Assembly (NCBI GenBank): GCA_948567375.1
Contig: OX419759.1
Coordinates: forward strand, 33,023,493-33,087,492
DNA from: Lunularia cruciata
Lineage: Eukaryota > Streptophyta > Marchantiopsida > Lunulariales > Lunulariaceae
Length of the DNA stretch: 64,000 nt
Direction of reading: 5' to 3'
Under the pieces are notes generated by a model that saw only the letters and a list, made by a program, of their open reading frames with translations, did no database searches and was not told the DNA's origin. This document shows, in pieces, positions 12,254 through 20,225 of the stretch (within the stretch, counting starts at the first letter, position 1; the number at the start of each line of letters is the position of its first letter). Both the position numbers and the translations under genes were made by a program.

Positions 12254-13590
12254 TTGACTCTGAGTTGGAGTTCGACACAAGGAGCTGATCTAGTTGAGAG
12301 TGCACTTGTTGTGTCTGCACCGTTGTTGTGGGACATGGATGAGATTCATGGAGCCTCCAAAGGCCCTAGGTGTTACTCTGGTACAGTGGGTACCATTGAG
12401 TTGGATGACTTCATCCAGGAGTTCAATAGTTGGTGTGATCTATCGCAGATGCGGAACCCGACTTTATTCACACCTTTCATGGCATGGAAGGGGTTGTTTT
12501 AGCACTTGGAGGGTCCGCCGATGGACGACTACCATGAGTTCAGGAGAGCTCATTTGGAGGAGATTAAGTTATAGAGATAGTATTGGTCTCCAAACTATGT
12601 CTCTATCACTTCATGCTCGGTGGCCAGAAGTGGATCGGCTTTACCTACGAGTTCTAGCTCAAGTAGTGTTGGTGGAGCTAGTGGAGGTGCACTAGCTGGA
12701 GATAGTGCTACTACGAGTGGAAGTACCGCTATAGGAAGTGGTGTGGTACTAGGGTTTAACCCCATGGTAGAGTTCTTCCTGTGTTTGAGGCAGAACTACC
12801 AAGGAGTATGAACTGACAAGTTGAGGAGCTTGCAGGAGTTCCCGTGAAAGGCTGGAGAGAGCCTACGTGAGGCATACACTCTCATGAGGCGGCTGATCAG
12901 TTTCACTAAGGAGTTACTGAGGCCCAGGCAATCCAATTTTAGTATGGGATACTGGACAGGGAGTTGCAACGTAGAGTTTGTGATGCTATGTTGTTACAGG
13001 CTACTTCGACTACTTTGGCAGTGGTCTTTGGTTTGGTTGAGCGTACTGAGCTCAATATTGTAGAGGAGAGGGTGGTGACACTTGGATTTGGTAGGGAGAC
13101 CTCATCCACGGCTGTGACTTCTTCTAGAGTGCAGTAGAGTGCACCATGCCCAGTTGGTTTTCAAGGACAGGGTGGACAGCCCAGATCCTATGGAGCGAGT
13201 AGAGGGCCTAGTGGAGTTAGACCCTTACATTCATTTTTGGGTCAACAATAGCCAGTGAGTGGTGGTGTTGCTTGTTGGACTTGTGGTGGACCTCACCATA
13301 GGAGAGAGTGTACTCAGGGCAGCGGACCTGATACCTCTGGTGCATCGCAACCAGCACAAAGGCAGTGTGAGCATTGCCATAGATTTGGTCACACTAGTGA
13401 CCGGTGTTTTGACCTACACCAAGAGTTACGGAGTGGTAGGGCTGCTATGGTAGGTAGTAGAGGAGCTTCAGTTCATGGAGGACGAGGTGGTAGAGGTGGT
13501 GGTAGAGGATCTACACCTAGTAGGGGTGCAGTACCTTCCCTTACCGTTGACACAACTATGGCTACTCGGATTGAGCAGTTGGAGTAGAGA
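12254..13590 (+). pseudogene. Gag of the methyltransferase element, two zinc knuckles
   Basis: Capsid-like segments are YSGTVGTIELDDFIQEFNSW (from 12373) and, after a Ser/Gly-rich linker (12630-12740), a retrotransposon-Gag-like segment with SLREAYTLMRRLI and ILDRELQRRVCDAML (12850-13000) reached by a frame change. The nucleocapsid part at 13276-13420 has two CCHC knuckles: CWTCGGPHHRREC, with one spacing shortened, and a canonical CEHCHRFGHTSDRC. An Arg/Gly-rich tail (13480-13530) follows, as in RNA-binding nucleocapsids. Several TAG stops and at least one frameshift interrupt it. Gag would form the particle and bind the element RNA. Confidence 0.8.
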
Positions 13591-14643
13591 TTGGCTAGTA
13601 TGGCTATTGCTTGGAGGAGATCAGATCCGGGTGCTAAGGTTTCTACCTCATATGTTGGTGATAGAGATGCTTTGGATTTCATGTGCGGAGCAGCACAGGT
13701 GGATGCATTTGCATCAGTGACTAGGAGTGCAGTACGTGCTCTAGAGCCTAGAGGAGCATCAATGGAGTTGGACCCACAGAGAGGAGAGGTTGGGAGACAA
13801 GTCAGACTTCCCCAGTCTTTCACGCTATATGAGGCATTGTAGACAACATCCATGGTTCCTAGACGTCCTAGTGCAGGTGTGGTAGGTGGTGATGGAGTAC
13901 ATAATGGACTACCTGCTAGTCAGCCATCTATTACTACACAGATTGAGTCTAGCATGATGTTGGGGGCAGCTCAGCTGATTATGTGGCATCCTTTGTTTTT
14001 GGCCAGTGACATGTTTACATTGGGAGTTGACCCAGCTCCAGTGTTCCGGTAGGCTGCCACGCTTTATGAGAGTAGGGATGATGTGGTTCCTACTACCAGA
14101 GCAGAGGTGGTTGGTAGTGAAGCTGACTTGCTTGAGGAGCATGGGATCCATTCAACGACCAGTGGTTTGTGGCAGGCAGCAACGGCTAGACTGGAGGAGT
14201 TGCTAGCTAGACCGGCCTTTGAGAGAGTGCGGTTTACACCTGGTGTTGTCCTATTGGATAACCAAAGGGGGATTTTCCATTTGGTGGGACCTTCAGGGAA
14301 GGTCTATACACCACAGAGAGTCTTGTTAGACTCTGGTGCGTAGCTCCTTATGGTAGGGAAGGTTGCAGTAATCGGTCTGGAGTTACAGAAGATTGATGTG
14401 GAGAGGTGTCCATTTCAGATCCAGACATCTCTATGTGGTGGTTTGACACAATATATCACATGTGGAGAGCTTGTTGTCCAGGTTCAGCCTGGTCATCCAA
14501 CTGATAGCTCGGTGGTGAGAGCTCAAGCTATTGTGACAATAGCTGAGTCATATGATGTGCTAGTTGGGGGAGCAGTATTATACCCCATGGGTTTCAGCAT
14601 TGAATATTGGGAGGAGACAGCCTCTTATAGACCTGGTTGGTAG
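13591..14643 (+). pseudogene. aspartic protease region of the methyltransferase element
   Basis: It lies in the same frame as the zinc-knuckle segment, interrupted only by TAG codons at 13588, 13843, 14053 and 14341. The protease reads RVLLDSGA, then TAG where Gln is expected, then LLMVG at 14320-14360, giving the D-S-G-A active site. YDVLVGGAVLYPMGF near 14550 corresponds to the C-terminal hydrophobic-Gly motif. About 200 residues of unassigned linker precede the protease. It would cleave Gag-Pol. The open frame ends at TAG 14641, and frames change before the methyltransferase. Confidence 0.75.
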
Positions 14644-14804
14644 TCTGGTGAGGGACAAGTATGTCGCCTACTAGTATGCTTCAGTAGTGGCAATCTTGGC
14701 TCATTACAGTCCGGGACCATGGCAGCATCAGTTTTAGCTTCCAGTGGCGCAGTTACTTGGCCTGGTGACTTGTTGGAGGGGAAGCCCATGCAAAGGATAC
14801 TCCA

Positions 14805-16073
14805 ATGCCAGAGGAGATCACTTGGCTTGGGAGTAAGAGTGAGATTGTTCCATCCACCTTGGATGTTCTATTGTGGAGTTCAGAGGAGATGTTGCAGCAG
14901 CATGCAGATCAGTTGGTGCAGTAGGCTTGGAGTGGAGCCTTTGTACCATCAGGAGATGAGTGTGAGGATGAGCCTCCAGAGGTGATTTCTTTGACACCTC
15001 TAGATACCACACTCATTGCTTGGCAGTATCTAGTAGAGGGGATATGTCTATTAGAGTTGTTCGGTGGGATTAGCACCGGACTAGTTGCGGTGTTATAGGC
15101 AGGTATCCGAGTACATAGGTACTTGTATGTAGAGAGAGATGAGACTGCTAGATGAGTCTCTCTACATCATGTGGCACACTTGGCCTATCGATATCCGGAG
15201 TTATTACCGATGTCAACAATCAGAGGTTACCAGAAGGCCCTACCAGTAGACATTTCCTTACTGGGGGCGCATGACCTAGAGAGACATGGGCCTATTCACT
15301 TGGTGATTTTTGGATGGCCATGTCAGGGACATACATATGCGGGCCACGGTTTGGGTCTTCAGGATCCTTGTTCTTGTGTGTTTTGGGAGATGTTACGGAT
15401 ACTACAACATCTCCATGTTCATCAGTCCGTTTCTCCAGCTTACCTTTTGGAGAATGTGCCTTTGAAGGGTGATTCTTGCACCAGAGTGGTGGTGAGTACA
15501 CATCATTCCCATTCTTGGATGGGACCTATTGTATTGTTAGATGCAACCAGAGTGGGATCACGGGCTTATTGTCTTTGTCTTTGGTGGACAAACCTCTTAC
15601 CCAGAGAGGTTCTACAGCGCGCTTATGATGGGATTCAACGACTTGACCACATCCTTGTGGATGACATCTTGGATGTTGGACATAAGTCTTAGACAGTGGT
15701 AGTGGCTGATAGGTCACCTATGGCAGTGGTGAACCTAGTTGGATAGCCTAGAGCCGCATTTCCCATACTCATGAGTTTCCTAGGCTCTCATGCTTTTCAA
15801 GAGGGAGGACCTGGACTTGTTTGGGACTCACAATTACAGCAGTTGGTGGAGCCCAACACTGATGAGAGAGAGCGGGCGATGGGTTTTCACACCGGTATTA
15901 CCGTTGTTCTAGCAGTGTCAAAGGCATCCATGCATCAGGTGTTAAGTCAGGCTATGGACCTAAACTGTTTGACCTGGATTGTGAGCATTGGCTTGGCAGA
16001 GCAGTGTAGGATGCGCTTGATAGGCATCACCACTCGGACACTTGTGAGCCATGTGCCTATCAAGACGATTTAA
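14805..16073 (+). pseudogene. C5-cytosine DNA methyltransferase domain in the retrotransposon Pol
   Basis: Catalytic motifs run in canonical order. Motif I is LLELFGGISTGLVAVL (15050-15097). Motif IV is FGWPCQGHTYAG, with the catalytic Cys codon at 15321-15323. Motif VI is ENV (15450-15458). Motif VIII-like GSRAYCLCLWWTN (near 15555-15593) is followed by a gap consistent with the target recognition region, and motif X-like VLSQAMDLN (near 15940-15966) closes the domain. The I-to-X order argues against the rearranged DRM type; the wording is nearer DNMT3 or bacterial-type enzymes. The length, about 330 residues from motif I to X, is a full catalytic domain. Stops are TAG (14922, 15097, 15690, 15744) and one TGA (15153). 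The enzyme would transfer methyl groups from S-adenosylmethionine to cytosine C5. It sits between protease and RT, in the same direction, so it is part of Gag-Pol and not a separate inserted gene. Certain as a family; function and specificity are inferred. Confidence 0.9.
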
Positions 16074-16143
16074 GCACATGTTAGGGGCGATGGACCGAGT
16101 GGACATGGTATTCTTGGGACACATGCAATAGCTACTAGGGAGA

Positions 16144-17800
16144 GTGGTCTACTTGGAGTCCATCCAGGTGAGCGTGGGCTACTTGGATTACACCCTTGGT
16201 CCACATGGGATGCAGCTAGAGGACATGTGGAGCTTGCAGCCAGAGTGGATGGAGTTTTTCACACAGAGGTTGGGACCTCTAGTGGTTGGGAGCATGACAC
16301 TATTGCTCCCAAGGGCCCAGTGTAGCAGCCAGTCAGTACATCTTCCACTCCTACTATCTTGGGAGCTAGATCTTGGACCCAAGCTTATTGGAGAAGAAAG
16401 ACGGAGGGTTTGGAGGTTCTTGAGGAGCCACACGAGTTGTTTTGCCTTCGGTATGAAGGATTTGGGTGCTCTGAAGGGACTTGGTATACGGATTGAGCTG
16501 ACTAGCAATACACCAATTTTCCGACGTCCTTATCGATATAGTGAGATGGAGAGGACATTGATTTAGAGCCGAAGTAGTGAAATTTTTGAGGTTGGTTTGG
16601 TGGAGATTTCACATGGAGAGTATGCATCAGCGACAGTGATGCCAGCCAAGAAGGATATGCATGGCAACTACACAGATAGGCATATGTGTGGAGATTACCG
16701 TCCTATCAACCGACAGACCAGGGCTGATCGGTATGCCATGCCTACACTAGAGGAGATTTTTGATGCGAATGGGCATGCAAAGGTCTTCAGTACTTTGGAT
16801 CTTTGAGCAAGATATCATCAGTTGCCGATCAAGGAGGAGGATAAGTCCAAGATAGCATTTTAGGCTATTGATCCTCATGGCAAGGATGTGTTATATCAGT
16901 GGAAGTTCTTACCATTTGGGTTGAAGAACACTCCTGTTGAGTTCCAAAGGGTCATGGATAGGATCCTAGCTGGATTGGATTTTGCTCGGTGTTATATTGA
17001 TGACATTTTGGTCTATAGCACTATTGTGGAGGAGCATGAGAGACAGTTGTTGGAGATGTTTGAGAGGTTGAGATCTCATGGACTCAAATTACATCCTGGG
17101 AAGTGTAGGTTCTTCCACGAGTAGGTTGATTATTTGGGTCACACTATCTACCCCGAGGACTTGGTGTTCAACAGACCAAAGTGGAGGCTATTGCATGTAT
17201 TCCTCGGCCTACGGATGTGAGTAGAGTGCAAGCATTCCTTGGGTTGGCGAACTTCTATTGCCGCTATGTTAGAGGATTTAGTGTCATTGCCAAGGCTTTG
17301 ATGAAGCTGACCAAGCTTACACAACAGCGGTGTTGGGGAGATGAGTAGGAGAGAGCTTTTGTAGAGCTCAAGGAGAGGTTGACATGTGCTTCTATTTTGA
17401 GAAGACCGATCAGAGGACGACCATTTCAAGTTCATACTGGTTGGAGTATGTTGGGGCTTGGAGCGGTGCTCACCCAACATGATGATGAGGGGAAGGAGTT
17501 TGTGGTGGCCCATGCTCGTTGCTCCAACAATTCAGCGGAGGTAAAGTATAGTTCATATGAGGGAGAGTGCCTGGCAGCAGTTTAGGCAATAGCACATTTC
17601 CGATGTTACCTATTTGGTAACCCCTTCACTCTCATCATTGATCATCAGCCACTGAAGTGGTTGATGGAGTCCGACAAGCTTTCAAGGAAGCTTGCACGAT
17701 GGGCTCTGATTTTACAGGAGTATGATTTCACGGTTGTTCACAAACCTGGAGTGGTGAACCGTGATGCAGATGGGTTGAGTAGAAACCCATGTCCTAGCCA
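16144..17800 (+). pseudogene. reverse transcriptase and RNase H of the methyltransferase element
   Basis: RT in one frame: GDYRPINRQTRADRYAMPT (16690-16745), FSTLDL then TGA then ARYHQLP (16790-16830), QWKFLPFGLKNTPVEFQRVM, and the catalytic box CYIDDILVYS (16990-17020) with both Asp present. RNase H, reached by a frame change near 17160, reads FQVHTGWSMLGLGAVL (near 17430), where the family has Asp in place of the first Gly, so a metal ligand is lost. It then reads YEGECLAAV, IIDHQPLKWLM and NRDADGLSR, which keep Glu and two Asp. In-frame TAG codons fall at expected Gln positions (FQAIDPHG, HEQVDYLGH). The order RT-RNase H-integrase identifies Ty3/gypsy. Confidence 0.88.
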
Positions 17801-18091
17801 GCAAGATCAGACCGGAGCACGTTGGCATGGTGAGACGGATGAGGAGATGGTGCCAGGTTGGCATGCATCGGCCTTTCTATGTATATTTTCAGAGGCTTTG
17901 GTGGTATCTCTCTCAGTGCATACAAGAGGAGTTATTGAGGTCACAGATCCAAAGAGTGAAGATATTGGTACAGTTCAGCGAGACATTCATGATGATGTCT
18001 TAGTGATGGACTATCTTTGCACTGGTGTTGTGGGTGGCATAGTTGGAGCCAAGGAGGAGACCGTGTTCTTTAGCAAGCCAGACGGTTTAGA

Positions 18092-19170
18092 TTGGAGGGC
18101 AGACACCTTTTGCATGTATGGGAGGATGGTAGAGTGCGAGTAGTACCACTTCCAGCACAAAGACCACAGTTGGTCCGTGATGCTCATGAGGAGCTAGGAC
18201 ATTTTGGAGTAAAGTGTACATATAGCTTACTCCAGAGTCATTATTGGTGGTGCGGTATGCAGACCGAGGTACAATAGTTTGTTGCCAGATGTGTGGTTTG
18301 TGACCGAGTTAGAGCATCATTCAATGCTCCTACACCACAGTTACACCCATTATCTATCATGGGATACCGTTGGAGTTTGGACTTTGTTGGACCTTTACCG
18401 CTGATTGTGAGACATCATCGGTATGTTTTGGTGATGGTGGAGCACTTCTCCAAGTGGATTGAGTGGTGGTACTTCCTTACAAGTCTAGTGAAGGGACAGC
18501 TTACTCATTCTTGGATCGAGTTCTTAGTCATTTTGGTGCACCAGCTGAGGTTTTGACTGATCGGGGTACATAGTTCTTGGGAGAGTTTCAGGTCTTGTGT
18601 AACAAGGCTTTGATTGATCACCATACTACCTCCCAAGATCACCCTGAGGCAGATGGCTTAGCAGAGAGAGTGGTTCAGATGGTGAATAGAGGATTGCAAA
18701 ATTATGGTTTGCAGAGAGGCCACTTGGGAGATTGGGATCTCCAATTACCTTGGTTGGCCATGGGCTATCGGTTCAGCAGGCAAGCCTCCTTAGCATCCTT
18801 CTCTCCATACTTTCTACTCTATGGACGAGATCCAGATTTACTTGTAGCCATTCGTTGAGATGCTACTATAGTTTTGGACTTGGATGAGCGCATGTTCTTA
18901 GCGAGTAGAGATCTTTTCGAGAGTGATGCCGATGGCCTTTGAGAACTTGGCAATTGCTCAGCATAGAGATACTTTATGCTATGCTACCATTTGAGGAGGA
19001 GGTTATAGACCCTTGATCTGTGGATTTCATCCAGGCGACTATGTATATCTACAACAGACAGCACCGATGACACTTGATGTTTCGACAGGCCGCACTATCT
19101 TGAGAGTGCGTGAGGTTTTTCCATCTAGAGTCCTTGTGTTATAAGGACGTGATGGTGTTGTTTGGAAGGA
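18092..19170 (+). pseudogene. integrase of the methyltransferase element
   Basis: The N-terminal HHCC zinc domain reads DAHEELGHFG, then CVVC (18180-18300), intact apart from a TAG at an expected Gln. The catalytic core reads WSLDFVGPLP (first Asp, near 18375), LTDRGT then TAG then FLGEF (second Asp, near 18555), and PEADGLAERVVQMVN (Glu, near 18670). All three DDE residues are present. The C-terminal part (FHPGDYVYLQQTAP, near 19030) resembles the GPY/F or SH3-like module. A frameshift lies near 18470-18540. The PHD finger follows directly in the same direction. Confidence 0.85.
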
Positions 19171-19174
19171 TCAT

Positions 19175-19399
19175 GTGCGCAATTGTGCGCCATGCCACCT
19201 CCTAAACATTGATGGTACTATGGACCCAAGCTTGGCACTTGTACGTGCAGGCTTGAGGCGTATGTTATGTGGCTCTTCTGGTGGAGCTGCTACTATGTTA
19301 GTGTGTGATAGTTGTTCGAGAGGATGGCATATGGCATGTATGACTCCTCCCCTCACAGTGGTTCCTCAAGGACAGTGGTTATGTCCTAGATGTACTTGA
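19175..19399 (+). pseudogene. PHD finger at the integrase C-terminus
   Basis: The frame reads LCGSSGGAATMLVCDSC, then RGWHMACM, PPL and WLCPRC before a TGA at 19397. This is the spacing of the PHD core: Cys..CDxC-x4-WHxxC..WxCPxC. The first zinc-ligand Cys of the leading CxxC pair appears to be Arg (CGT, one transition from TGT), in RRMLC. It directly follows the integrase, where chromoviruses carry a chromodomain. PHD fingers bind histone H3 tails, so the likely role is integration-site targeting; this is inference. Confidence 0.85.
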
Positions 19400-19678
19400 C
19401 CTATAGCTAGTTCATTCTTTATATGGTATAGATTGCAGACAGGCGACTAACGATGGGGCTCCATAGCACCCGGCCTCCTGATCTTTGCTCATCATACGGT
19501 ATACCATATACTTAGAGTAGATGGCTATCTGGAGTTAGAGGGACCTAACCGCCAGCTATGGGAGCGATTGTGGCACTTGAGAGTCTATATATGACTTATG
19601 TGTGAGTTGTACTTCTATTGTGTATGATGTTGTGTAGCAATGTATGTTGTGTAGCGATGTATATATGCACGATAGCTC
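19400..19678 (+). other. 3' untranslated region of the methyltransferase element with repeat copy 1 (19576-19672)
   Basis: A non-coding tail lies between the PHD stop codon and the right terminal repeat. Its last 97 bases (CTTGAGAGTCTATATATGAC ... TATATGCACGA) recur after the terminal repeat at 20130-20225 with few differences. No purine-rich tract could be recognised next to the terminal repeat. Confidence 0.7.
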
Positions 19679-20116
19679 TCACGCCATTTGTAGTTTTGCA
19701 TCTAGATGCTCAGACATTGGAGTTCTAGTGATAGTAGTTAGAGGCATTTTGGCCATTACTCATAGACTACTTTCCGACGGTCAGATTTCAGGTTTAGGGT
19801 ACTGACTTCATGGTGTGGCCCATCATCACTTGCACCGTCCACACCGTCGGGTATGCCGTCAGCAGGACCGTTGGGAAGATACCTAGGTCGAAATCAGGGG
19901 TATACCTTGGGAGTGCAGCTCCAAAGAGCTCACTTCTCTGATGTTGAGCCTTCGAGTTCCTGGCTAGAGTGGATAGAAAGCCGGCAAGCGTCACCTGGAG
20001 TCTCTATGCTAGAGTGGGTGTGGCTTGACTGTAATCAGTGCACTATTGTTGGCAAATTGTTGAGGATCAGATCAAGTATTGATCTGAGTTTGGTTGATTC
20101 GAGTGGTAAACAATCT
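19679..20116 (+). repeat. right terminal repeat (LTR) of the methyltransferase element
   Basis: It pairs with 10674-11099. It is 12 bp longer because of the indel patch near 19815-19840 (TGTGGCCCATCATCACTTGC in this copy). Confidence 0.85.
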
Positions 20117-20129
20117 GGTTATTGTAGCC

Positions 20130-20225
20130 CTTGAGAGTCTATGAATGACTTATGTGTGAATTGTGCTTCTATTGTGTATGATGTTGACAGCAATGTATGT
20201 TGTATAGCGATGTATATATGCACGA
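20130..20225 (+). repeat. repeat copy 2 flanking the right terminal repeat
   Basis: A second copy of 19576-19672, differing by a few substitutions and a 3-bp gap. It lies outside the right terminal repeat, so either the true element extends further or a tandem rearrangement has occurred. Confidence 0.85.

Larger units (their letters stand above)
10674..20116 (+). mobile_element. Ty3/gypsy-type retrotransposon encoding a DNA methyltransferase and a PHD finger
   Basis: A 9.4-kb element with direct terminal repeats at 10674-11099 and 19679-20116. Internal order is leader with a 27-bp minisatellite, Gag with two zinc knuckles, aspartic protease, C5-cytosine methyltransferase, reverse transcriptase, RNase H, HHCC/DDE integrase, PHD finger. 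RT before integrase is the Ty3/gypsy order. Base composition is richer in GC than the flanking spacer and elements A-C. About sixteen in-frame stops are TAG and three are TGA, plus a few frameshifts and one TAA, so this copy is inactive. I could not define TG..CA ends, a primer binding site or a target duplication. The right end is complicated by a 97-bp repeat on both sides of the terminal repeat. Cytosine methyltransferases captured by retrotransposons are known from some algae and dinoflagellates (de Mendoza and colleagues, from memory); I know of no described plant element that also carries a PHD finger. Confidence 0.9.

Noticed and set aside
11906-12288. Open frames over the 27-bp array as genes
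   Set aside because: They are by-products of a repeat whose length is a multiple of three.
15171-15692. The methyltransferase as a plant DRM-type enzyme or a host gene
   Set aside because: Motifs run I to X, unlike the rearranged DRM order, and the domain sits inside a Gag-Pol with protease before and RT after on the same strand.
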